From contig NZ_MWQK01000004.1 of NCBI RefSeq assembly GCF_002210425.1, positions 1 through 64,000 of the forward strand: a stretch of DNA of 64,000 nucleotides. Reading direction: 5' to 3'. This DNA comes from Fibrobacter sp. UWB2 (GTDB taxonomy: Bacteria > Fibrobacterota > Fibrobacteria > Fibrobacterales > Fibrobacteraceae). The notes beneath the pieces were generated by a model, which had not been told where the DNA came from, did no database searches, and was given only the letters and a program-made list of their open reading frames with translations. This document shows positions 17,932-25,772 of this stretch, piece after piece. How positions within the stretch are numbered: the stretch's first letter is position 1; every line of letters starts with the position of its first letter. Made by a program: the position numbers and the translations under genes.

Positions 17932-18963
17932 ATGAAGCGTTCTTTCTTATTGGCCTTATGCCTTTCCGCAGCAGCAGCTTTTGCTGGAGTTTATGATATT
18001 GCTGATTTCTCGGCTAAAGATGCCGTTATGTCCGACAATCAGGTTTTCGCCTCTAGCGGCGAACTGAATACCGTTTCTGTTGATGAAGCCGCAGCCGTTC
18101 CCTCTGGAAACGTCGTCCTCCGCCAGAAGTTCGCTCAAGAATCTGGCCTCAACGCCTACCAGCTTTACATGGGCCAAGCCGGCGACCTTTCTTCCATGAC
18201 TGCCTTGAGCGTTCCGTCTACGGTTTCGTACAAGAACGTCATCAAGTCCAAGCTCTACGTCCGCCGCGGCATGAAGCCGGGTGACGACGCCGATAAGGTT
18301 TACTTCGACGGCAAGTTCGTTTACATTCCAGGCGCAACATCTGCAATCACGTTTGTGAACGGCATCGCCACCGAACTCAAGGGCGAAGCTCAGGCATCCG
18401 CCAGTACCGCTCCGAAGCAGGAATGCGATGAATTCGACGTTTCTTGCGATGAAGACATCATTGCCGCAAAGAACAAGAACATTGACGTTTCCGGCGATTT
18501 GAACAAATCGAACTCTTACGCAGACTCTCGCGACTATTCCGCATCTGCAGCAGCTCAGGACGTCACCGACCGTTTCGGTATTGCTGACGAAGTCCGCTTC
18601 TGGAGCGCCGTTGCCCTTTCTGCTGTTGCCGCAGGCAGCGCCGTTATGGGCGTTCTCCAGCAGATGAAGTCTAGCGAAGCAAACAAGGCTTATAAGGATC
18701 TCGAAAAAGTGGCTAACGCAGTTGATGAAAAGATCAAGATCGCATGTAGCTCCTTTGGCGATCAGGCAAAATGCCTTGATTACTACAGAAACCAAGCCGG
18801 TCCTGAAGGATTCTTGAAGAACAGCGATTGGTCCTACGTCAATCTTAAGGCCAGAATGAAGGTCAACAAGGATACCAAGGATTCTTACGCTATGGGCCGT
18901 AACATTTGGTTCGGCGTAACAGCTGTCTCCTTGACCACTGCTATCGTTTTGTTCGCATGGTAA
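17932..18963 (+). CDS. Exported membrane protein, unknown, coupled to folB
   Basis: 343 residues. Signal peptide (cleavage near AAAFA), a long Ala/Ser/Asp-rich extracytoplasmic region, then two membrane segments: FWSAVALSAVAAGSAVMGVL and the C-terminal WFGVTAVSLTTAIVLFAW. Four cysteines lie in pairs (QECDEFDVSCDED; IACSSFGDQAKCLDY) that could form disulfides. Start chosen for the GGAG motif upstream. Its TAA overlaps the ATG of folB (TAATG), so translation is coupled. No family recognised. Confidence 0.78.
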   Translation: MKRSFLLALCLSAAAAFAGVYDIADFSAKDAVMSDNQVFASSGELNTVSVDEAAAVPSGNVVLRQKFAQESGLNAYQLYMGQAGDLSSMTALSVPSTVSYKNVIKSKLYVRRGMKPGDDADKVYFDGKFVYIPGATSAITFVNGIATELKGEAQASASTAPKQECDEFDVSCDEDIIAAKNKNIDVSGDLNKSNSYADSRDYSASAAAQDVTDRFGIADEVRFWSAVALSAVAAGSAVMGVLQQMKSSEANKAYKDLEKVANAVDEKIKIACSSFGDQAKCLDYYRNQAGPEGFLKNSDWSYVNLKARMKVNKDTKDSYAMGRNIWFGVTAVSLTTAIVLFAW

Positions 18964-19325
18964 TGGAACAAGGGCGAATCCGGCTCAAAGACGTTCAATT
19001 TGACTGCATCGTTGGTATACTCCCCTACGAACGCGAAAACGAGCAGCCAATAATCTTGAACCTGACTCTTTGGTTGGACTTCGCTAAAGCTGCAGAAACT
19101 GAAGATTTAAACGAATCTATCGACTATGCAAAGTTGGCGGAAGAACTAAAAGGGTTCATCCGCCTTTCTTGTTTCAAGCTGGTCGAGACGCTTGTCGTAA
19201 AGACCGCAGAATACGTCTTGGAACATTATCCCAAAGCAACCGCAGTCGAAGTCTCTGTTGCAAAGCCCCAAGCCGTCCCCGGTTGCCTCGGCGCCGAAGC
19301 AAGCGTGAAAATCAGTAGACAGTAG
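18963..19325 (+). CDS. folB: Dihydroneopterin aldolase
   Basis: 120 residues, normal FolB length. Cleaves 7,8-dihydroneopterin to 6-hydroxymethyl-dihydropterin and glycolaldehyde in folate synthesis. Matches: IRLKDVQFDCIVGILPYERENEQPI with the conserved Glu23, ESIDYAKLAEELK, LVETLVVKTAEYVLEHYP, and VEVSVAKPQAVPG with the catalytic-type Lys. The start overlaps the upstream stop as TAATG; an ATG two codons earlier is possible. The last codons and stop lie inside a heptamer repeat, so the C-terminus may have been remodelled by it. Confidence 0.93.
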   Translation: MEQGRIRLKDVQFDCIVGILPYERENEQPIILNLTLWLDFAKAAETEDLNESIDYAKLAEELKGFIRLSCFKLVETLVVKTAEYVLEHYPKATAVEVSVAKPQAVPGCLGAEASVKISRQ

Positions 19326-19348
19326 GCGGTAGGAAGTAGGAAGGAGAC
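19314..19348 (+). repeat. Heptamer-phased repeat at the folB stop
   Basis: Five 7-mers: AGTAGAC, AGTAGGC, GGTAGGA, AGTAGGA, AGGAGAC. It includes the folB stop codon (19323-19325). Confidence 0.65.
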
Positions 19349-19360
19349 TTGTCCGAGCCA

Positions 19361-19388
19361 GTCATCCTCGACCGAAGGGAGGGGATCT
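19361..19388 (-). repeat. Left inverted repeat of the GIY-YIG cassette
   Basis: Reverse complement reads AGATCCCCTCCCTTC then GGTCGAGGATGAC. It pairs with the right copy, which carries ~18 extra central bases. It ends 14 nt from the nuclease stop codon. Confidence 0.75.
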
Positions 19389-19402
19389 AGAAAGCAGTGT
19401 TC

Positions 19403-19705
19403 CTAAGCCATCAATTCAAAAAGATCTTTCCATTCGGAATTAACAGATTCAATTAATCTTATTTTATCGCACCGATGCAATCGCTTTAATTTTTTCTCCC
19501 TTTCTATAGCAAAGCGAATTGATGTTAGCTCTTCAAAATAACCTAATTTATCCACATTATATTTTTTCGTGAATCCAGGAATGATTTTAGACTTATGCTC
19601 TAAGACCCGCTTTTTCAAATCAGAAGTCACTCCAACATAAAGAGTTCCATTCTTTTTATTGAATAAGATATATGTAAAACCTTTCTTTTGCATATTTATC
19701 GACAT
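19403..19705 (-). CDS. Stand-alone GIY-YIG nuclease family protein
   Basis: 100 residues, a bare GIY-YIG domain. The signature is TYILFNKKNGTLYVGVTSDLKKR, with Tyr12, the YVG triad (23-25), Arg33 and a later Glu in RFAIEREKKLKRL. Small proteins like this are common in bacteria and are annotated as putative endonucleases; none of this subgroup has an assigned role that I know. No DNA-binding extension is present. A purine-rich AAGAAG lies upstream of the ATG. The cassette context suggests the nuclease acts on, or moves with, the flanking repeats (inference). Confidence 0.88.
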   Translation of the reverse strand: MSINMQKKGFTYILFNKKNGTLYVGVTSDLKKRVLEHKSKIIPGFTKKYNVDKLGYFEELTSIRFAIEREKKLKRLHRCDKIRLIESVNSEWKDLFELMA

Positions 19706-19719
19706 ATAAAATTCTTCTT

Positions 19720-19765
19720 GGATCCCCTCCCCTCTCGCGCTGCGCGTTCAAGGGTCGAGGATGAC
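19720..19765 (+). repeat. Right inverted repeat of the GIY-YIG cassette
   Basis: Begins GGATCCCCTCCC, has an inner CGCGCTGCGCG palindrome, ends AAGGGTCGAGGATGAC. It starts 14 nt upstream of the nuclease ATG, so it may also hold its promoter or leader. Confidence 0.75.
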
Positions 19766-19785
19766 AAAAATTTCCAAATTAGCCA

Positions 19786-21315
19786 CTAGCCTCTAAAGGC
19801 GCGGTAGCGCAAAGCTTCGGAGAGGTCCACGACGTCTACGGCGGAGGCGCCGCGCAGGTCAGCAATCGTGCGCGCGACTTTTAACAACCTAAAATATCCG
19901 CGCGCACTCAATTCCATTTTAGCAGCGGCATTTACCGCAAAGTTTTCTACGGCAGGCATCATCGCCGCAAATTTCCGAGCGTATTCCGAAGACATCTCGG
20001 CATTGGACTTAAAAGTCAAATTGCGAAAGCGTTCCCGCTGAATAGCACGAGCCGCACACACGCGCCTACGAATATCGGCAGACGACTCCCCTCGCCCTTT
20101 TACAGCAAACATTGCCGCATCTACAGGCGGCACACTCACCTGGATATCGATACGGTCCAATAGCGGTCCCGAGATTTTTTCACGATAACGTTTACGCGCT
20201 TCGGGCAAGCAGGTACACTCGCGTTTAGGGTCCATTGAATAGCCACAAGGGCACGGATTCATTGCAGCGCCCATCATAAACCGCGCGGGCCACACCACAG
20301 TCCCACTTGCACGACTGACCGAGATTTCTCCTTCTTCCATCGGCTCGCGCAACGCTTCCAAAACACTCCGATTGAACTCGGGAAGTTCATCTAAAAACAA
20401 CACGCCGTTATGCGCCAAGCTCGCCTCACCCGGCAAGAGCCTAGTGCCACCGCCCACAAGCGAAACCATAGACGCCGAATGATGCGGCGAACGGAACGGT
20501 CTTACAAGCACAGGTTTAAACTCGTCAGAATCTCCTGCACTTCGAGCACACGAATGAATTCGCGTCGTTTCCAAAATTTCCAATTCAGTCATTTCAGGGA
20601 GGATTCCCGGCAAGCATTTCGCACAAAGAGTCTTGCCCGCACCAGGTGAGCCCACTAGCAAGAAGTTATGCGCACCAGCTGCAGCAATTTCAAGAGCACG
20701 CTTTACTCCATCCATCCCCACCACATTTTTAAAATCAGGTACTTTATCATCAACATCTACGCAGTACGACGCAATCCCTTTTGCAACTTTCACATCTTGA
20801 CTGGAATTGCGCTCCAGAATTTCAACACATTCGCCAAGCGAATCCGCACAAATAAAACGAAGACCTTCCACCAGCGAAGCTTCCTGCACATTCCCGCGCG
20901 GAATAACGAGAATACAGTCACGTTCTGTAGACAAATTCATTGCGATGGATAACACTCCACGGACAGGCTTCAACAAACCATCCAATGAAAGTTCACCCAC
21001 AAAGACATAGCGATCCAACTGAGGGACTTCAATCTCCCCAGTCGAAACAAGCAAGCCTATCGCTAGCGGAAGGTCTAATGCACTCCCCTCCTTTCGCAGA
21101 TCCGCCGGCGACAGATTCACCGTTGTACGGAAACCGGTCACCACTTTCCCGATAGAACGTATCGCCGAAACGACACGCTCTCGAGATTCCCTTACCGCAT
21201 TGTCCGGAAGCCCAACAAGAGTAAAACCAGGCAGTCCCTGAGAGGCATCGACTTCTACACTCACGGGAACAGCCTTAATTCCAAACAAGCAATAAGAACG
21301 GATTCTGCGAAACAA
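19786..21315 (-). CDS. comM: YifB/ComM-family Mg-chelatase-like AAA+ ATPase
   Basis: 509 residues, full family length. N-terminal Lon-protease-like domain (VEVDASQGLPGFTLVGLPDNAVRESRERV), Walker A GSPGAGKT (222-229), Walker B LFLDELPEF, then PCPCGY and CTC zinc-type cysteines and the C-terminal RLLKVARTIADL helix. ComM homologues are hexameric helicases that extend branch migration during natural transformation. The start is TTG at 21315, supported by Shine-Dalgarno AAGGTAGG and by homologues. The stop of spoVG lies 12 nt upstream, so the two are cotranscribed. Confidence 0.95.
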   Translation of the reverse strand: MFRRIRSYCLFGIKAVPVSVEVDASQGLPGFTLVGLPDNAVRESRERVVSAIRSIGKVVTGFRTTVNLSPADLRKEGSALDLPLAIGLLVSTGEIEVPQLDRYVFVGELSLDGLLKPVRGVLSIAMNLSTERDCILVIPRGNVQEASLVEGLRFICADSLGECVEILERNSSQDVKVAKGIASYCVDVDDKVPDFKNVVGMDGVKRALEIAAAGAHNFLLVGSPGAGKTLCAKCLPGILPEMTELEILETTRIHSCARSAGDSDEFKPVLVRPFRSPHHSASMVSLVGGGTRLLPGEASLAHNGVLFLDELPEFNRSVLEALREPMEEGEISVSRASGTVVWPARFMMGAAMNPCPCGYSMDPKRECTCLPEARKRYREKISGPLLDRIDIQVSVPPVDAAMFAVKGRGESSADIRRRVCAARAIQRERFRNLTFKSNAEMSSEYARKFAAMMPAVENFAVNAAAKMELSARGYFRLLKVARTIADLRGASAVDVVDLSEALRYRAFRG

Positions 21316-21327
21316 TTTGCACCTACC

Positions 21328-21660
21328 TTATGCTACTGCGGCCTGATACTTTTCAAGCACGCAATTTTCGATGTGTTCGCGCAACTGGCGAGTAATCGGC
21401 AAGCACACGGTGCGATAATCTTCACCCTTGTAGAACGTATCAATCGGGTAGCCCACAAACATACCGTTTTCGCCATCCATCACACGGAGCCCGCGAATCT
21501 GGATTTGATCGTTCAGCACAATTGTCGCCACACCTTTCATGTGGCCAAGATTTGCCCCTTCCTTGAACGGATAGACTTGCACATTCGTCACGGCAAGGCA
21601 ATCAAATGCAGGGGACATTGCAGGGATACTCGATGTTTTCTTTTCAGTTTTTTCAGCCAT
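21328..21660 (-). CDS. spoVG: SpoVG-family DNA/RNA-binding regulator
   Basis: 110 residues. The SpoVG core is clear: VTNVQVYPFKEGANLGHMKGVATIVLNDQIQIRGLRVMDGENGMFVGYP. Then PITRQLREHIENCVLEKYQ aligns with the conserved C-terminal helix. SpoVG proteins bind nucleic acid and modulate expression in diverse bacteria, not only spore formers. A strong Shine-Dalgarno (AGGAGG) precedes the ATG. First gene of an operon with comM. Confidence 0.92.
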   Translation of the reverse strand: MAEKTEKKTSSIPAMSPAFDCLAVTNVQVYPFKEGANLGHMKGVATIVLNDQIQIRGLRVMDGENGMFVGYPIDTFYKGEDYRTVCLPITRQLREHIENCVLEKYQAAVA

Positions 21661-21799
21661 ATCGGCCTCCTATTTTTTAATGTTCGCCGCTATTTGGCGC
21701 ATTCACGTCACTGCGGAATCGCTAAGCATTTTGCAAAAAACATGCCAAATACAAAATTGGCGTTTTTGAGCAAATTTCAGCACTTTTATCCAAACAGGC

Positions 21800-21837
21800 A
21801 AAGTGATTAATCGATTAAATCACTGATTAATCACTTT
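21800..21837. promoter_or_regulatory. 13-bp inverted repeat upstream of a CBM9-like gene
   Basis: AAAGTGATTAATC (21800-21812) and GATTAATCACTTT (21825-21837), perfect arms, 12-nt interval containing another GATTAAATCACT. It ends 16 nt before the gene start, so an operator is more likely than a terminator, although a T-run follows. Confidence 0.5.
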
Positions 21838-21853
21838 TTTCTAACTTCTATCC

Positions 21854-22399
21854 ATGCTTTTAAAACCGAATATGAAATGGACGGCCAACCAGGAAATTAT
21901 TCATCCGATGGTCACTGCCGAGTTTTCGCAAACGCCCAATAACGTCGTCGTCAAATTTACCGTCGAAGAGCCCGTGGACTGCTACCGCGCCGCCGTTCAA
22001 GAAGACAACGGACGCAGCTGGGAAGATTCCTGCGTGGAAATCTTTTTGCAGAACCCCGCAAACCCAGCCGAATATTTCAACTTCGAAACGACAAGCCGAG
22101 GATTCGTGCTTGCCGCCCGTGGAAAAGACCGCAATAACAGACAAACTCTTCCACTCGAAGATATCGCAAAAATCAAGCGTTCGGGAACAGCGCCAAGCAT
22201 TCAGGACGATTCCGTCTACTGGACAATGTCGATTGAAATTCCCGCCGAGATTTTTGGCATTAAATCGTTTGATGCGCCACTCCGCGGAAACCTCTACAAG
22301 TGCGCCGATAAAGCAAACACGCCCCATTACCTAAGCGCGTTCCGCATAGAAACAGAAAAACCGGACTTTCACCGTCCGGAGTTCTTTGATATTTTGTAA
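21854..22399 (+). CDS. Carbohydrate-binding family 9-like protein, no signal peptide
   Basis: 181 residues. The fold signature EDNGRSWEDSCVEIFLQNP...EYFNFETTSRGFVLAARG, then YWTMSIEIPAEIFG and GNLYKCAD, matches the CBM9-like/DOMON-type family. These are usually secreted sugar-binding modules, but no export signal is visible here and the ATG has no in-frame upstream extension. It could be cytosolic or misassigned. TAACTT lies 6 nt before the ATG (leaderless type). Ligand unknown. Confidence 0.75.
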   Translation: MLLKPNMKWTANQEIIHPMVTAEFSQTPNNVVVKFTVEEPVDCYRAAVQEDNGRSWEDSCVEIFLQNPANPAEYFNFETTSRGFVLAARGKDRNNRQTLPLEDIAKIKRSGTAPSIQDDSVYWTMSIEIPAEIFGIKSFDAPLRGNLYKCADKANTPHYLSAFRIETEKPDFHRPEFFDIL

Positions 22400-22415
22400 T
22401 ACAAACTAGAGAACC

Positions 22416-22447
22416 TTGTCATGCCCGCCACTGAGCGGGCATCTCCT
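22416..22447 (+). repeat. Palindromic repeat, GTCATGCCCGC type
   Basis: Almost identical to 9108-9139 (one base differs). Stem ATGCCCGC / GCGGGCAT. Located after the CBM9-like gene. Confidence 0.8.
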
Positions 22448-22464
22448 TTCACAGAACAAGAAGG

Positions 22465-22491
22465 CGATTCCCGATCAAGTCGGGAATGACA
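22465..22491 (+). repeat. Palindromic repeat, GATTCCCG...CGGGAATGAC type
   Basis: Stem ATTCCCGA/TCGGGAAT around TCAAG, ending ATGACA; lies just beyond the stop of the thioesterase gene. Confidence 0.75.
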
Positions 22492-22506
22492 ATCAGAACA
22501 ACAATC

Positions 22507-23262
22507 TTACATCATACGGAGTTTCATCTCGAAGACGGCGCGATCATTTTCGTCGAGAATTCGCATGTAAGTTGCGCCATTGTGATCTGCACGGAAGACT
22601 CTCATCGTCTGCCCTTCTTCGGATTCGCCCAAGTAATGAACTTCGAGCTCTGACGGGATGCAGAGTTCCAAATCCGAAGCGCTAAACACGTTCAACGCAA
22701 GCTTCACGTACTCGATGTTGTTCATGTGGTGCGACATATCGATATGTTGCGGCAACACCTTTTGCTGATAAACTTCTTCGTACTCTTCTGGTTTCACGTT
22801 AAAGCGGTCGAATTCGTCCGTCATAAACGCATCCGGGAATCCTTCCGTCGGGAAGTCCACATCCGAAAGGCGCATCGGGCGATGGCGATCCAAGCTCAGA
22901 CAACACATTTCTTGCTTTGCAAAAATAATCGGCTCGCCTTCCACCGTGGTAATCGCCGTATTTTCATTCAAACGAATCAGCTGATTATCTGCCGGGAACG
23001 ACGTTGTCACGACTTTGTCGCGCCAGTACGGACGCTTGAGGAACTTGAACTTCGCCTTGTAAACGACCCAGAAGCCGCCCTTTTCTTTCACCACGAAATT
23101 GTCCATTTTCATGGCGCCAAAATTTTCTGTAATATTGTCCTGGACCATGAGCACAGTCTGTGCAAGGCCCATCTTTCCAGAAACATCAATATAAGCCGAA
23201 GTTATTGTTCTCGGCTTTTGGAACACAAGCGGATTTTTCGCCAAAGTATAAATATCAATCAT
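22507..23262 (-). CDS. Acyl-ACP thioesterase
   Basis: 251 residues, double hot-dog fold as in bacterial FatA/FatB relatives. It releases free fatty acids from acyl-ACP. Evidence: the N-terminal YIDVSGKMGLAQTVLMVQDNITENFGAMKMDN, the RPYWRDKVVTTSFP region, and the C-terminal active-site segment HIDMSHHMNNIEYVKLALN (173-191; the Asp-x-x-His-x-Asn-Asn type triad). The start at 23262 is supported by homologue length and by a -10 box 6 nt upstream. It is divergent from the pseudouridine synthase gene with only 34 nt between them. Confidence 0.9.
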   Translation of the reverse strand: MIDIYTLAKNPLVFQKPRTITSAYIDVSGKMGLAQTVLMVQDNITENFGAMKMDNFVVKEKGGFWVVYKAKFKFLKRPYWRDKVVTTSFPADNQLIRLNENTAITTVEGEPIIFAKQEMCCLSLDRHRPMRLSDVDFPTEGFPDAFMTDEFDRFNVKPEEYEEVYQQKVLPQHIDMSHHMNNIEYVKLALNVFSASDLELCIPSELEVHYLGESEEGQTMRVFRADHNGATYMRILDENDRAVFEMKLRMM

Positions 23263-23268
23263 GGTTTT

Positions 23269-23274
23269 AATATA
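23269..23274 (-). promoter_or_regulatory. -10 box for a leaderless thioesterase mRNA
   Basis: Minus-strand TATATT ends 6 nt before the ATG at 23262, inside a 34-nt divergent intergenic space. Confidence 0.55.
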
Positions 23275-23296
23275 ATTTTTTTTATCATTTGGGCGC

Positions 23297-23848
23297 ATGT
23301 CTACCGTTATTATTTTCAATAAGCCTTTTGGTGTTTTGAGCCAGTTCACCCCCGAAGCGGGCCATTCCGCCCTCGATAGCTTCGGATTTCCGCCAGGAGT
23401 GTACGCCGCAGGTCGCCTCGACCATGATAGCGAAGGCGCTTTGCTCCTGACTGATAACGGCAAGCTCATCAAAAAACTTTTGGACCCGAAATACGAGCAC
23501 CCGCGCACATACCTCGCGCAAGTGGACGGTCAAATCACCGAAGAAGCCGTCCGTAAGCTCGCCAAAGGCGTAGACATCAAGGGCTACCACACCAAGCCCT
23601 GCAAAGCTGAAATTGTCGAAGCCCCGAAATGGATTTGGGAACGCAATCCGCCGGTACGTTTCCGCGCAAACATTCCCACGAGCTGGGTAAAGCTCACGCT
23701 CATTGAAGGCAAGAACCGCCAAGTCCGTCACATGACTGCAGCCGTAGGCTTCCCCACGCTCCGCCTTGTCCGCGTGCAAATCGGAAACATCCCGCTTGGC
23801 AAATTAAAGCCAGGCGAATGGCGCATCGTCACAGACAAAGTTATTTAA
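23297..23848 (+). CDS. rluE: RsuA/RluE-family rRNA pseudouridine synthase
   Basis: 183 residues, the short form without S4 domain, like E. coli RluE (23S rRNA U2457). Motifs: IIFNKPFGVLSQF, catalytic Asp42 in AAGRLDHDSEGALLLTDNG, HPRTYLAQVDG, LTLIEGKNRQVRHMTAAVG, LRLVRVQIGNIPLG. Target position inferred from subfamily likeness. Divergent from the thioesterase gene. Confidence 0.9.
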   Translation: MSTVIIFNKPFGVLSQFTPEAGHSALDSFGFPPGVYAAGRLDHDSEGALLLTDNGKLIKKLLDPKYEHPRTYLAQVDGQITEEAVRKLAKGVDIKGYHTKPCKAEIVEAPKWIWERNPPVRFRANIPTSWVKLTLIEGKNRQVRHMTAAVGFPTLRLVRVQIGNIPLGKLKPGEWRIVTDKVI

Positions 23849-23962
23849 ACATCCGATTATTCGCCTTTGATAAATTGACAATGGAAGATTTCTAAAAGCC
23901 AATATTTATCCCCCTTCAAAGAGATATTTTCTTAATAGAAATCACCAAAGGGGGATATTTGG

Positions 23963-25696
23963 ATGAATACCAACACATCATTCAAGGTTGTAGCCTTGTT
24001 GGCGGCTACAGCCGTAGTTTCTAATGCTAACGAAGGCCCATGCGACATTTACGCAAAGGCAAAAACACCATGCGTTGCCGCCCACAGCTTGACACGCGCG
24101 CTCTACTCCAGCTACAGCGGGAACCTCTACCAAGTCCGCAGAGCCGATGGACAAACCAAGGACATTCCAGTCGAGACCATGGGAGGTTATGTCAAATCTT
24201 CCGTGCAAGACGATTTCTGTGCAGGCTCCAAATGCACAATTTCAATCATTTACGATCAGAGCAGCTACAAGAACGATTTGAAGAAATCGCCACCAGTCTA
24301 TTGGCTAAAAGAAGGCGCCAAGGAAGCGGACGCCAACAGAGCCCCGATTTACATCAGCGGGCGCAAGGCTTACGGATTCTATCGCGACGCCTGGTCCGCT
24401 ACCGGTTACCGCAATAACAACACCAAAGGTGTAGCCACCGGAGACGAAGAAGAATCCATGTACATGGTGGTTGATGGCAGGCATTACAACGACTTGTGCT
24501 GTTTCAACTACGGAAACGCAGAAACGACCGGTAACGATGACGGCCCGGGAACTATGGAATGCATCTACTTCGGAAGCGACAAGGACTGGGGCGGTCCAGG
24601 ACAAGGAAACGGTCCGTGGGTTGCCGCCGACTTGGAAGACGGCGTATTCAAGGGAAACGATGCTGGTTGGCAATGGGGCAAGACCCATACGACACCGTGG
24701 CCGGACGCACTTTCTATTGAAGCAGACTATGTAACCGCCATGCTCAAAGGCCCGAACGACGGGACGTTCAAGCTCAAAGGCGGCAGTGCTCAAAAAGGAA
24801 CCCTCAACACCATGTGGGACGGCCCGCGCAAAAGAGGCTACAGCCCGCGCAAATTGCAAGGCGCCATTGTCCTCGGCAACGGCGGTGACGGCAGCGATGG
24901 CGGCGCAGGAACGTTCTTTGAAGGCGTGATGACCATCGGAAACCCGCCCGATTCTGTGGATGATTTGGTACAAGCAAATATTGTCGCCGCCGGTTACGGA
25001 AGTAAAATTGACATTTCTAAAAAAGTCGAAATTGAACCATTCAAGGACACGCTTACTATCCCTGGAAAAATTGAAGTCGAGAACTATGATAAAGGCGGAA
25101 ACGGTCGCGGCTTCCTAGACAGCGATATCGAAAACGAAAACAACCTGTACCGCGAAGACAATGCAGGCCTCGACAGCGCAGGCGACGCCATTATTTACGG
25201 CTGGGGTTATGCCAACGATTGGCTGCGTTATACGATAAAAGTCTCCAAAAACGATTCGCTCGACATTACCGCACGCGTATCGTCGCCAAGCGATAGCACT
25301 TTCTTCTCCATTCTCGTCGATGATAAGGATATCGCCAAAATCATGGTGCCAAACACCGGCGATTGGAAAAACTTTGAAACAGTCACTACAACCGTGCCTG
25401 CAATTACAGCAGGCGACCATGTACTCAAAATTCGAATAGACAAGCCATACTTCAATCTTGACTGGATTGAATTTACAGCGGCAAAAGAAAAAACAGCTTT
25501 ACCACAATTCAGCCAGCGCACAAATTCATCGCAAGCCTACTCCGTCTATGATGTCCTTGGAAACCGCGTGACCTCATTCCAAGCAAGCGAAAGCTCTATG
25601 CAAAACTTTTGGGATAAAGCTCGTGTAAATCTACCAGGTGGCATTTACGTCATCAAGACCAATAACAAAACAATTCGAATTTCAAATACAAAATAA
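23963..25696 (+). CDS. GH54 alpha-L-arabinofuranosidase with CBM6 and C-terminal sorting-like domain
   Basis: 577 residues, secreted (signal peptide ending near SNANE). Residues ~25-345 are a GH54 catalytic domain: GPCDIYAKAKTPCVAAHSLTRALYSSY at its start, vicinal Cys179-Cys180, nucleophile Glu199 (TMECIYFG), acid/base Asp309 (NGGDGSDGGAGTFFEG). It would remove arabinofuranosyl side chains from arabinoxylan and arabinan. Residues ~365-493 look like CBM6 (GKIEVENYD ... FNLDWIEF). The last ~60 residues (AYSVYDVLGNRV ... LPGGIYVIKTNNKTIRI) resemble a type IX secretion C-terminal signal. Shine-Dalgarno AAAGGGGG upstream. GH54 is mainly known from fungi. Confidence 0.93.
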   Translation: MNTNTSFKVVALLAATAVVSNANEGPCDIYAKAKTPCVAAHSLTRALYSSYSGNLYQVRRADGQTKDIPVETMGGYVKSSVQDDFCAGSKCTISIIYDQSSYKNDLKKSPPVYWLKEGAKEADANRAPIYISGRKAYGFYRDAWSATGYRNNNTKGVATGDEEESMYMVVDGRHYNDLCCFNYGNAETTGNDDGPGTMECIYFGSDKDWGGPGQGNGPWVAADLEDGVFKGNDAGWQWGKTHTTPWPDALSIEADYVTAMLKGPNDGTFKLKGGSAQKGTLNTMWDGPRKRGYSPRKLQGAIVLGNGGDGSDGGAGTFFEGVMTIGNPPDSVDDLVQANIVAAGYGSKIDISKKVEIEPFKDTLTIPGKIEVENYDKGGNGRGFLDSDIENENNLYREDNAGLDSAGDAIIYGWGYANDWLRYTIKVSKNDSLDITARVSSPSDSTFFSILVDDKDIAKIMVPNTGDWKNFETVTTTVPAITAGDHVLKIRIDKPYFNLDWIEFTAAKEKTALPQFSQRTNSSQAYSVYDVLGNRVTSFQASESSMQNFWDKARVNLPGGIYVIKTNNKTIRISNTK

Positions 25697-25722
25697 CACA
25701 CTCCTCACAACCAAACTCATTC

Positions 25723-25752
25723 AAGCAGGCTTCGAAAGAAGTCTGCTTTTTT
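25723..25752 (+). terminator. Terminator of the GH54 gene
   Basis: Stem AAGCAGGCTT / AAGTCTGCTT (25723-25732 with 25739-25748) with one G-U pair, followed by T-run. Confidence 0.75.
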
Positions 25753-25772
25753 CAATAGCAATTACATTACGA

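Larger units (their letters stand above)
19361..19765 (-). mobile_element. Putative GIY-YIG repeat cassette
   Basis: 405-bp unit: terminal inverted repeats of the dispersed palindromic family enclose one GIY-YIG nuclease gene, with 14 nt on each side between gene and repeat. It sits between convergent folB and comM. Mobility is inferred only from the structure; no target-site duplication was established. Confidence 0.5.

Noticed and set aside
21800-21837. Rho-independent terminator
   Set aside because: No plus-strand gene lies upstream to be terminated and the stem is AT-rich; an operator fits better.
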